From assembly GCF_020150455.1 (NCBI RefSeq), contig NZ_CP083740.1, forward strand, positions 2,666,001 through 2,730,000: 64,000 bases of DNA, in the 5' to 3' direction. The stretch is from Bremerella sp. TYQ1. Lineage in GTDB: Bacteria > Planctomycetota > Planctomycetia > Pirellulales > Pirellulaceae. Positions 18,871-27,246 of this stretch are shown here, in pieces. The position numbers and the translations under genes were made by a program. Under the pieces are notes generated by a model. It saw only the letters and a program-made list of their open reading frames with translations. It searched no databases and was not told the DNA's origin. Within the stretch, counting starts at the first letter, position 1; each line of letters starts with the position of its first letter.

Positions 18871-20712
18871 ATGATGTCGAAGATTATCCCCCTGAGTATC
18901 GTCTCGTTAACCATCCTGATCACCGGCTGTATGAGCGGGTGGAATCGTGGGATGAAGGACCCTAGTTCGCTCAACAGTTACCTCGACCAGCAGGCCGCCA
19001 GTAAGCCTGCGCGAACCGCTGCAAAGCCTGCTGCGCAGGAAGCGTCCGAATCGAAACAGCACGAATTGGTCAAATCAGAAAGTGCCGACGTCAGCCTCGC
19101 GAAGAAGCTGGCGGCACGCATGAAAGAGCTGGAAGAAAACAAGCCTGCCGAAACAGCTTCCCCCAGCGGATATGCGGCCCGTGTCGGAGCGTTGTCGCTT
19201 CCGGAAGCAGACAAAAAGCAGATCCTGGAGGAATTCGCCTCGGCGAGTGATTCACAGTGGGAAGAACTACTCTCGAAGCTGGAACCTGTTTTTGGTCCGA
19301 AGCAAAAAGTGGTTCAACAAACGCCAGCAGCCCCTGCTTCTGACAAAGCAGACATGGTGCAAAGCTATGCCAACAAGCTGGTCGAACGTCATTTGAACAC
19401 GTCGGCAGCTCCTGCGGCAGAAGAGGGTCCACAGCGACTTCCTTCCACCAACATGCATCAAGACACCTCGCACTTAGCTCAAGTCGATCCTTCGCATTTC
19501 CCCAAAACCATCGACTTGGAGCGTGGCAAGACTTCCGCCGAAGCCCGTGCGACGCGTGCTCCGCAAGAACAACTTCGCAAAGACACCGGCGTTCAGTTGG
19601 CCACGTATGTGCCGGAGATGGCCGCTTCTTCCGAGGGGCTTTATCCCGAAGACTTGCAAACGGCCGCCTACAACGAGATGCGACAAAATCCAAAGAACCT
19701 GCCGGAGAAAATGGCTGGTCCCAAGTCGAAGAGCACCGAAGAAGAATCGGTCGAACAGCTTTCGCAGAACGAATACCGCGTGATGGAAATCCTTTGGCAG
19801 CGTGGGCAGGTCTCGCTCGAAGCGTTGCACAAGGAATACAAAGCTCAGTTCGCCCCCGATCACTCGCGAGCCGCGCCGGACCCCAGTATTTTAAGCCTCG
19901 ACGAACTGCATGCGATTCTCTTCGACTTGAAGGGACGCGGTTGGATTTCAGACACACGTCGCGGAAACACAGTCGCCTATTGGGCCGCACGTAATCAGCC
20001 GGAAGGCAATTCCGGCGACTGGGAATCGCTGATCGACGACACGATCAAAAAGCTGGAACGCGTGGCTACCGACGGTCGTGCCTCCGAAGAAGAACGTACC
20101 ATCGCCCAGCTCCGGTTACGAATGCTTTACCTCGTTGCGAATCGCAAAGGGGAAGCGATGGAAAAAGTTGAAGGTCTCACTCCAGAAGAACAGGAAGTCT
20201 GGAGCAACACGCTCTTTGGCCTCGCCGACTACATGAAAGTCGAAGAGATCCCCGTCAATCGTCGCCATACGCTCGCCCTCGGTTCGTTCCGCCGAGCCAT
20301 GTCGCACTTGGAAGCTGCCAGCCCGCTGGAGCTTCGCAACTTAGAGTTCATTCAAAGTGTCGACAGCTTCGGCCAATTCAAACCGTTCCCAACGCGCGAC
20401 TTCCAACCGAAGCAGGAAGTTCTGTTGTATGTCGAAGTCGACAACTTTACCTGCAAGGACGTCGGCGGAAAGTTTGAAACGGTTCTGCAAAGCAATTACG
20501 AAATCTACGACCAAGGGGGCCGTCGCATCGATGCACGTCAGTTTGCCGAAGTGAAAGACAGCTGCCGCGTACGTCGCCGCGACTTCTACGTGCCGTATCG
20601 GATTTACATGCCAGAGAACATCGCCTCGGGCACCTATCGGTTAGAATTAACCGTCCGTGATCCGGCTGCCGACAAGTTCGGTCAGTCCTCGATTGAATTC
20701 CGTATCAAGTAG
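18871..20712 (+). CDS. Lipoprotein with an internal winged-helix-like domain
   Basis: 613 residues of unknown function. The N-terminus is a type II signal peptide with lipobox LITGC, so Cys20 would be lipidated and the protein is probably periplasmic or outer-membrane bound. Residues 30-290 are a low-complexity, Ala/Glu/Lys-rich region. Residues 296-375 (NEYRVMEILWQRGQVSLEALH ... LDELHAILFDLKGRGWI ... RRGNTVAYWAA) have the helix-turn-helix and wing pattern of BlaI/CopY-type repressors. Residues 430-613 form a beta-rich end (FQPKQEVLLYVEVDNFTCKD, GTYRLELTVRDPAADKFGQ). A DNA-binding-type fold in an exported lipoprotein is unusual and may serve dimerisation. Confidence 0.85.
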   Translation: MMSKIIPLSIVSLTILITGCMSGWNRGMKDPSSLNSYLDQQAASKPARTAAKPAAQEASESKQHELVKSESADVSLAKKLAARMKELEENKPAETASPSGYAARVGALSLPEADKKQILEEFASASDSQWEELLSKLEPVFGPKQKVVQQTPAAPASDKADMVQSYANKLVERHLNTSAAPAAEEGPQRLPSTNMHQDTSHLAQVDPSHFPKTIDLERGKTSAEARATRAPQEQLRKDTGVQLATYVPEMAASSEGLYPEDLQTAAYNEMRQNPKNLPEKMAGPKSKSTEEESVEQLSQNEYRVMEILWQRGQVSLEALHKEYKAQFAPDHSRAAPDPSILSLDELHAILFDLKGRGWISDTRRGNTVAYWAARNQPEGNSGDWESLIDDTIKKLERVATDGRASEEERTIAQLRLRMLYLVANRKGEAMEKVEGLTPEEQEVWSNTLFGLADYMKVEEIPVNRRHTLALGSFRRAMSHLEAASPLELRNLEFIQSVDSFGQFKPFPTRDFQPKQEVLLYVEVDNFTCKDVGGKFETVLQSNYEIYDQGGRRIDARQFAEVKDSCRVRRRDFYVPYRIYMPENIASGTYRLELTVRDPAADKFGQSSIEFRIK

Positions 20713-20722
20713 GAAACCAGCC

Positions 20723-21850
20723 ATGCCCACGTTCGACGTCGCGATCATCGGAACCGGCGGCGTCGGCAGCGCGGCACTCGCTTACCTCGCCCAATCAGGC
20801 GCACGCGTTCTCGGCATCGATCGCTTCACGCCGCCTCATTCCTATGGCAGTTCGCATGGCCAGACACGTGTCATCCGGATGGCCTACTTCGAGCATCCCG
20901 ACTACGTTCCGCTGCTGCGTCAGGCCTATCAATGCTGGAGTGAGCTCGAAGCCGCGACCGATCGACGACTTTACTTTCCGACCGGTGTCCTGCAGATAGG
21001 CCCCGAGCAAGGGGAGGTGATTGCGGGGATTCGCCGCAGTGCCCAACAGCATCACTTGGCGATCGAATCGTTTCCGTTTCAGGAAATCGCCTCCACATTT
21101 CCCGGCGTGCTTCCGCCAGACAACTGTGTTGGACTGCTCGAACGAGATGCTGGCTACCTGCTGGTATCCGAGTGCATCGAGGCTTATCTTTCTCTTGCCA
21201 AACGGCATGGAGCAACCCTGCAAACCGATTCTCCGGTGGTCGAATGGAAGCATACCGGAAGTGAATTCGAGATCCGCACCGAGGCGGAAATTGTGCAGGC
21301 CAAGCAGTTAGTGATCTGCGGCGGAGCTTGGGCCAGTCAGTTGCTTTTGGGTTTGAACATACCGCTGACGATACTTCGCAAGCATTTGTACTGGTATCAA
21401 AACCAGGCCAAAGCCTACACTTCGGCCGCCTCGTTTCCTGTCTTCTTATTAGAGACGCCCGGAGGGATCTACTATGGTTTCCCCCAAATCGATGCACTTG
21501 GCGCGAAGTTGGCACGGCATGATGGTGGTGAAAGAATCGCCGGTCCCGATGCCCATCACCAAACCCAGGAAGATACCGATCGCCAAAATGTCGAGACATT
21601 CGCGCGGAATCATTTGCCGCAGCTGTCGCAGAAACTCACCCGGCATTCGGCGTGTATGTACACGATGACCGACGATCATCATTTCGTTGTCGGCACGCAC
21701 CCGAGCAATTCCCAACTTCACTTTGCCGCGGGCCTTTCGGGGCATGGCTTCAAGTTCGCATCGGCCCTGGGACAGATCCTTGCCGACTTGGTGCTCAGCG
21801 GTAAAACAGAATCGCCGATCGGCTTTCTTTCGCCGAATCGATTCTGCTAA
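20723..21850 (+). CDS. FAD-dependent oxidase of the monomeric sarcosine oxidase / N-methyltryptophan oxidase family
   Basis: 375 residues of the MSOX/SolA family, which oxidatively demethylate N-methyl amino acids and make H2O2. The dinucleotide-binding GTGGVG is at 10-15, followed by the family's SSHGQTRVIR segment near 42-51, a YF.H..YVPLL. region, and the covalent-flavin cysteine C311 in SACMYTMTDD, followed by HFVVG and FAAGLSGHGFKFASALG. The ATG at 20723 fits because the Rossmann motif begins six residues later; the longer frame from 20657 overlaps the lipoprotein gene. It starts 10 bases after that gene's stop, so co-transcription is likely. Exact substrate not known. Confidence 0.9.
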   Translation: MPTFDVAIIGTGGVGSAALAYLAQSGARVLGIDRFTPPHSYGSSHGQTRVIRMAYFEHPDYVPLLRQAYQCWSELEAATDRRLYFPTGVLQIGPEQGEVIAGIRRSAQQHHLAIESFPFQEIASTFPGVLPPDNCVGLLERDAGYLLVSECIEAYLSLAKRHGATLQTDSPVVEWKHTGSEFEIRTEAEIVQAKQLVICGGAWASQLLLGLNIPLTILRKHLYWYQNQAKAYTSAASFPVFLLETPGGIYYGFPQIDALGAKLARHDGGERIAGPDAHHQTQEDTDRQNVETFARNHLPQLSQKLTRHSACMYTMTDDHHFVVGTHPSNSQLHFAAGLSGHGFKFASALGQILADLVLSGKTESPIGFLSPNRFC

Positions 21851-21963
21851 ATCGTCTGGCAGCCATTTAATGGTGACCTAGATTTGCTTACGCGTTGACT
21901 TGCGCCACTGCGCTAACGCCTGACAATCGATACAACCAATGCAATCCGCACTGGGAAGTCACC

Positions 21964-23550
21964 ATGAGCCAACCTCAGTTGCCACCACAAGTTAAGCAGT
22001 ACCTCAATATCTTTCGCCAACAGTGGAAGCTGTGGGTCCCTGTTACCGCGGCCTGTTTCCTGTTGGCGGCCACCTATTCGTTGGTGAAGCCGGACCAATG
22101 GGATGCGACGCAAAGCGTGCTTTTGCGAGACGAAGCAGCCGGGCAACTCAGCGGCCAAGGTCGCTTCGACAGCATCGACACCATGAAAGCGGCCCAGGAA
22201 ATGGTCGTGGAAGTGGCTCGCAACCAAGCCGTGCTTGAAGCCACGCTGAAAGAAGTCGGGCCACCAGCTTCGGTCCGCAACAAAGCTGATTGGCCTACAC
22301 TGCGGGATATCGAAACGCTTCGCAAACATGTTTCGGTCAGCCCTCCGAACGGAGCCGAATTCGGGACAACCGAAGTGCTTCATATCACCGTCGAGTCGGA
22401 AGATCGCGAGCGAGCCAAGCTGCTCACCTCGACGCTCACAAAGCAGATGGATAAAGCGCTGAAGAACATTCGTAACCGCCGCGCCGATAGCGTGATCGCC
22501 GAACTGGAAAACGCGGAACATCTCGCCCAACAAGAACTCGATCGGGCAACGGCAACACTCAAAGCGGAAGAAACCAAAGTCGGGAGCGACTTGGGTGAGC
22601 TTCGCAGCTTGAACGACGCCACCTCGGGCGATGGAAACTTGCGGAATGCCTGGAACCAGATCAAGCAGCAGATCCGCGATGGCGATGCCGAGCTGGTCAA
22701 GCTGCAAGAACAACTTAACATCCTGGAAACCGCTCAGAACGATCCGGAACATCTCATCGCAACCCCCAACCAACTGCTGGAAAGCCAACCCGCTTTGAAG
22801 CGGTTGAAAGATGGCCTGGTCGATGCTCAACTTCGCACGTCGAATCTGCTGGGCAAGATGAGCAAGTCGCATCCGCAAGTTCAATCGGCAATTGCGGCGG
22901 AAAATGAAGTGCGTCAAAAGATTCGAGGCGAACTCGACTTGGCCATTCGCGGCGTCGAAGCCGATCTGCGTTTACAAAAGTCGCGGCTTAAGTCGATCAA
23001 CAAGCAAGAAGAAGATGTCCGCAAACGACTCGATACGCTTGCCTCGATCCGAGCCGGCTACGCAAACCTGGTCGCCGATGTCGAGAAGTGCAATCTGGTC
23101 CTTCGTACGGCCCACGAACAGTTGGCCGATGCGAAAGCGAACAAGCGTGCTTCGGAAACGTCCAGTCTGATTACGCGTATCGACGAACCGACCACCGGTG
23201 AATACCCCGCAGGTCCCAGCAAGAAGGTGATCGCGGCCGGCGGACTCGTGGGTGGCTTGATGCTTGGATTGGGATTGGTCGTACTGCTGACTCCGATGCC
23301 AGGTTCGCAAGGACGACGCTGGACCGACCACCTTTGGGGACGTCGTTCGACCGATACCGGAGCCGTACCTGCGGCAGGCGATCGGCGTGCGGCCTCGCGA
23401 GCGACGCAACCACCTCCAGCAAACAACCAAGGCGGCCGTGGTCGTCGAGCCTCGGACCAGGCCCCTCCGGCCACTTATCCCGAGGTCGATCGTCGCAGCG
23501 GTTTCGATCGACGTGGTACCGCCGCTCCTGGCGACCGTCGCAGCCAATAA
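21964..23550 (+). CDS. Wzz/GumC-like polysaccharide chain-length protein without kinase domain
   Basis: 528 residues. A first membrane segment at about 22-40 (LWVPVTAACFLLAATYSLV), a large periplasmic part with long coiled coil from about 190 to 390, and a second membrane segment at about 420-440 (VIAAGGLVGGLMLGLGLVVLL), with the Pro-Ala-Gly-Pro-Ser-Lys before it typical of the Wzz/GumC family. There is no tyrosine autokinase P-loop. The C-terminal 90 residues are low complexity with repeated Asp-Arg-Arg units (GDRRAAS, DRRSGFDRR, GDRRSQ). The ATG at 21964 is chosen over 21895. The plausible partner is the polyprenyl-phosphate sugar transferase at 27247, on the other strand. Confidence 0.85.
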   Translation: MSQPQLPPQVKQYLNIFRQQWKLWVPVTAACFLLAATYSLVKPDQWDATQSVLLRDEAAGQLSGQGRFDSIDTMKAAQEMVVEVARNQAVLEATLKEVGPPASVRNKADWPTLRDIETLRKHVSVSPPNGAEFGTTEVLHITVESEDRERAKLLTSTLTKQMDKALKNIRNRRADSVIAELENAEHLAQQELDRATATLKAEETKVGSDLGELRSLNDATSGDGNLRNAWNQIKQQIRDGDAELVKLQEQLNILETAQNDPEHLIATPNQLLESQPALKRLKDGLVDAQLRTSNLLGKMSKSHPQVQSAIAAENEVRQKIRGELDLAIRGVEADLRLQKSRLKSINKQEEDVRKRLDTLASIRAGYANLVADVEKCNLVLRTAHEQLADAKANKRASETSSLITRIDEPTTGEYPAGPSKKVIAAGGLVGGLMLGLGLVVLLTPMPGSQGRRWTDHLWGRRSTDTGAVPAAGDRRAASRATQPPPANNQGGRGRRASDQAPPATYPEVDRRSGFDRRGTAAPGDRRSQ

Positions 23551-23552
23551 AG

Positions 23553-23583
23553 AAAAGCCAGCGGAAAACCCGCTGGCTTTTTT
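23553..23583 (+). terminator. Rho-independent terminator
   Basis: A perfect 12-base stem, AAAAGCCAGCGG (23553-23564) with CCGCTGGCTTTT (23570-23581), loop AAAAC, then T residues. Because both arms carry A/T runs it may work in both directions between the convergent Wzz-like gene and the ThuA-like gene. Confidence 0.9.
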
Positions 23584-23607
23584 ACTTTTGATATTCTTAC
23601 GACCGAG

Positions 23608-24606
23608 TTACTTCGACTGATAGTCGGCAGGCTTCAAACCCTTCTTGAAGCTATTGAAACCATAGAAGCTTGGCTCGTACTCGCCGATAATGCTGACATC
23701 GAGATCAGGCGTGATCTTGTCTTCCATACCGAGCAGGTCGAACACTGAATTGACCACGATGCGGCGACCATCTTCGTTCACGTAGTCGATCGCGCTACCA
23801 AACGTGCTGCAGACCGACGTCCCTTGCTTGCCACCTTCCAACTGGTACGGCATCGTCCAGACGATTGGCATCATCGGATCGTTCTTCTTACCGGCGACCG
23901 GCTTGTCTTCCGGCTTCATTCCTTCCAGGACCGAACCATACAGCAGCACGGTCGCGTTTTCCGGCAAGTTGCGAACGCCGTACACATCGGTCGGCCCCCA
24001 CACGTCGTCCACGCCACGAAGAATCGGGTTATCCTTCGCTTCTTCATTGATCACGCCGCGGGTGCTTTCTCCCTTATGCTTGCCATGGTGATTCACCCAC
24101 GTTTCGCCGAGCACCTGCTTACCGAAGCCGCCTTGGTTGTTGAAGCTGTAACTGTGGTACTTCGCGTCCTTCGGAATGTTGAACGCGTGCGTCGCCGTAC
24201 GAATACCAATGATCGGCTTGCCTGCTTTCAAGTAGTCGTCCAGCACCTTCATGTCGGCATCCGGCAGATTGCGGAAGCGAGTCATGATGATGCATAAGTC
24301 GGCATCGTTCAGCTTTTCGATACCAGGAATGTTCTTTTGGTTGTTGGGATCGATCGTGCCATCTTCTGGATTGATCGAAAACAACACCGTGCAATCGAAA
24401 CCGTGATGCTGCGACAAAATCTTTGCGAGCATCGGCAATGCTTCTTCCGAGCGATATTCTTCATCGCCACTGATCAGCACAATGTGCTTTCCTTTGCCTG
24501 GTCCATCGCCACCCTTGAGCGACAGCATGGTTTCCGCGGCAAACGCCAGCGAACAGGGCATCATCAACAAAGCACACGCCCAAGACAAAATAAATTTCGA
24601 TTTCAT
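23608..24606 (-). CDS. ThuA-domain protein, exported
   Basis: 332 residues with a signal peptide of about 23 residues (LSWACALLMMPCSLAFA). The rest fits the ThuA (trehalose utilisation) domain, a glutamine-amidotransferase-like flavodoxin fold that is common in planctomycetes next to PVC-type cytochrome proteins: KHIVLISGDEEYRSEEALPML, the DLCIIMTRFRNLPDADM strand, KPIIGIRTATHAF and GSAIDYVNEDGRRIVVN. The ISGDEEYRS loop is where the family shows the expected polar pocket. The enzyme reaction is not known. It is divergent from the PVC-type propeller/cytochrome gene, with 159 bases between the starts, so a shared regulatory region is likely. Confidence 0.88.
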   Translation of the reverse strand: MKSKFILSWACALLMMPCSLAFAAETMLSLKGGDGPGKGKHIVLISGDEEYRSEEALPMLAKILSQHHGFDCTVLFSINPEDGTIDPNNQKNIPGIEKLNDADLCIIMTRFRNLPDADMKVLDDYLKAGKPIIGIRTATHAFNIPKDAKYHSYSFNNQGGFGKQVLGETWVNHHGKHKGESTRGVINEEAKDNPILRGVDDVWGPTDVYGVRNLPENATVLLYGSVLEGMKPEDKPVAGKKNDPMMPIVWTMPYQLEGGKQGTSVCSTFGSAIDYVNEDGRRIVVNSVFDLLGMEDKITPDLDVSIIGEYEPSFYGFNSFKKGLKPADYQSK

Positions 24607-24765
24607 GAGTTATTCCTGAGAGGTGAATCGGGAGGTGGGATGTTCCGGCAACCTTCGTTTATAATCGAAACCGCGCCGCATTACACCTTTGCGGGTCGCC
24701 ATTCGCACGAAATTGATTTCCTCCTCCCTCCCCTTCCCTCAAGTCCTTCAAACAGAGGTCACGCC

Positions 24766-27213
24766 ATGCCTCGATCGTTATCGCTTGCCGTTGCCATTCT
24801 TGGCTTCCTTGTGCTCAGTCGAATTACCTACGCCGAGACGCCCAAGGTGCTCGATCCACGTCTGCAGTTGGAAATGATTGCCGAGCAGCCCGACATCGTC
24901 ACGCCGATTGGCATCACCTTCGATAAGCATGGCGACTTGTTGGTGATCGAATCGCATACGCACCATCGCAAGCCTGACTATCAAGGCCCGCCCAAGGATC
25001 GAATTCGCCGCTTCGCCGATACCGACGGAGATGGCAAGTTCGACACATGGAGCACGTTTTATGAAGGCACCGAAGCAACGATGAGCCTGCTCGCGGCGCT
25101 CGATGGTTCCATTTTGGTCGCCACGCGAATGGAGGTCTTTCGCCTTCGCGATACCGACGGAGATAAAGTTGCCGACAAGCGGGAAGAGATCGGCCACTTG
25201 GAAACGGCCGGGCGTTACCCACACAATGGCCTCGCCGGCTTGGCGATGGGTCCCGATGGGCGGCTTTACTTCGGACTCGGCGAAAACCTGGGCGAGCCCT
25301 ACGCGCTGATCGGCAGCGACGGCACCAAGCTTTCCGGCGGCGGCGAAGGGGGAACGATTTATCACTGCCGGCCCGATGGTTCCGATCTTCAGCGAATGGC
25401 GACTGGGGTGTGGAATCCGTTCGGCATGATTTTCGATCCGATGGGGCGGCTTTATATGGTCGACAACGACCCCGATAGCCGCCCGCCATGTCGCTTATTG
25501 CATATCGTTCCTGGCGGTGACTATGGCTATCAATTTCGTTACGGCCGTACCGGAGTCCATCCACTGCAGGCCTGGAATGGCGAACTGCCTGGCACGCTGC
25601 CCATGGTAGCCGCCACCGGCGAAGCCCCCAGCGGCGTGACGTGGTACCACGGTCATCTGTGGGGAACGAGTTGGGGCGATCATCGCATCGAAACGTTCCG
25701 CCTTGGCCACGATGGAGCCGGCATTCAAGCGACGCCGCAAACGATTGTCCAGGGAGATCACAACTTTCGCCCGGTCGATTTCGCAATCGCTCCGGACGGA
25801 TCGCTTTACTTCACCGACTGGGTCGACCGCAGTTACCCGGTCCACGGCCATGGGCGCATCTGGCGACTTTCCTGGAAAGAAACGCCGCCGGCGAGCGAAC
25901 CGCTGGAACTTTCCCAAGCGGAAGTCGATGCCAATGCTCTCCGAAAAGTACCGAGCCTGACCGCACTGGATGCCGAAGATCCCTACCTACGCCAGGCCGC
26001 CGTGTATGGTTTTTCCCAGCACCTCGACGCGTTGCCGATCGACACTGGGACGCAGCTGAAAAGTGGTTCGCAGCGGCTCGGTGTGCTGGAAGCATTGCGT
26101 TGGGCCAGCGGTAATGATGGCCCCGAGAAGCGTTCCAAGCTACTCAGCGATGCCCTGCAAGATGAAGACGATCGCGTGCGGATCTTCGCCATGCGGTGGA
26201 TTGCCGACTTGCAGCTGAAAGAATTCCTGCCGCAACTCAAACAGCGGCTCGCCGAGCAGACTCCGACAGTGCGTGAGTTCCCCGTCCTTCTCAGTTCGAT
26301 CTCGTGGCTTGAATCTGGCAGCATCGGTGGACGGAACGAGATCGTCGAGCAATCGGCGTTGGCCAACATTCTGACCGACGAAAACCAATCGGCCGCCCTC
26401 CGCACGTTGGCCCTTAAGTTGATCGATCCGCAGAGCAATCAGTTGAAAGACGAGACGCTTCGGTCGTTGCTCGATTCGCCAGAACAACAACTCGCTCGCC
26501 AGGCAATGCAGGTTCTTTACCTTCGTGGAAACGAATTCGCCCAACAAGCGGCCACCGATATCGCTTTCGACACCGACCGAGATCCGCAGCTTCGCGCGAT
26601 GGCGGTCGTCGGGTTATCCGATCGTGCCGATCTGCATCGTGAAACGCTTGAGAAGCTGGCCAGCGACGACAACGCCGTCGTTCAGCGGGAAGCCAAGCGA
26701 ACGCTGCGAACCGAAACAGTCGCTGAGCCGACGCCGCCTGAGGCACTCGACCAATGGCTGCAACAGATCGAAGGAGAAGCCGATACCGAGGCTGGCCGGC
26801 GGACGTTTCTTTCGTCTAAGGGAGGCTACTGCATTCGCTGTCACCGATACGACGGCAGCGGCGCCGATGTCGGCCCCGATTTAACGTTCATCGGCAAGCG
26901 AATGACCAAACGCCGTTTGTTGGAATCGATTCTGCAGCCTAGTCGCGAGATCGGTCCGATGTACGTGCCAAAGGTACTGCTAACCGACGACGGGCGGCTG
27001 CATGTTGGCTACCCGATCACCGATCCGAACGTCAACGAAAAGCGACTATTCGTCGACACAGCCGGACACCGCTTCGAGCTCGATCCCACGACGATCGAAG
27101 AAGAACGCGACTCCGACAAGTCGATCATGCCGGAAGGTTTTCAACAGGTACTTACACCGGAAGAAATGCGTGACCTGATCGGATTCCTCTTGGTTACGCC
27201 AGACGAAAACTGA
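24766..27213 (+). CDS. PVC-type beta-propeller protein with C-terminal cytochrome c (CxxCH)
   Basis: 815 residues with an N-terminal signal peptide (LSLAVAILGFLVLSRITYA). The N-terminal half is a soluble glucose/sorbosone dehydrogenase-like beta propeller (ITFDKHGDLLVIESHTHH, MGPDGRLYFGLGENLG, NPFGMIFDPMGRLYMVDND, FRPVDFAIAPDGSLYFTDW), the middle has HEAT-like helical repeats, and the C-terminus is a class I cytochrome c with CIRCH at 689-693 and GPDLTFIGK. This is the 'PVC-type heme-binding CxxCH protein' architecture. The ATG at 24766 is chosen because the signal peptide follows it; the same frame upstream overlaps the divergent ThuA-like gene. Probable role: periplasmic oxidation of a sugar-like substrate, inferred only. 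Confidence 0.93.
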   Translation: MPRSLSLAVAILGFLVLSRITYAETPKVLDPRLQLEMIAEQPDIVTPIGITFDKHGDLLVIESHTHHRKPDYQGPPKDRIRRFADTDGDGKFDTWSTFYEGTEATMSLLAALDGSILVATRMEVFRLRDTDGDKVADKREEIGHLETAGRYPHNGLAGLAMGPDGRLYFGLGENLGEPYALIGSDGTKLSGGGEGGTIYHCRPDGSDLQRMATGVWNPFGMIFDPMGRLYMVDNDPDSRPPCRLLHIVPGGDYGYQFRYGRTGVHPLQAWNGELPGTLPMVAATGEAPSGVTWYHGHLWGTSWGDHRIETFRLGHDGAGIQATPQTIVQGDHNFRPVDFAIAPDGSLYFTDWVDRSYPVHGHGRIWRLSWKETPPASEPLELSQAEVDANALRKVPSLTALDAEDPYLRQAAVYGFSQHLDALPIDTGTQLKSGSQRLGVLEALRWASGNDGPEKRSKLLSDALQDEDDRVRIFAMRWIADLQLKEFLPQLKQRLAEQTPTVREFPVLLSSISWLESGSIGGRNEIVEQSALANILTDENQSAALRTLALKLIDPQSNQLKDETLRSLLDSPEQQLARQAMQVLYLRGNEFAQQAATDIAFDTDRDPQLRAMAVVGLSDRADLHRETLEKLASDDNAVVQREAKRTLRTETVAEPTPPEALDQWLQQIEGEADTEAGRRTFLSSKGGYCIRCHRYDGSGADVGPDLTFIGKRMTKRRLLESILQPSREIGPMYVPKVLLTDDGRLHVGYPITDPNVNEKRLFVDTAGHRFELDPTTIEEERDSDKSIMPEGFQQVLTPEEMRDLIGFLLVTPDEN

Positions 27214-27246
27214 CGCAGCGATATTCGTTAGCAACCGTGCCGCAAG

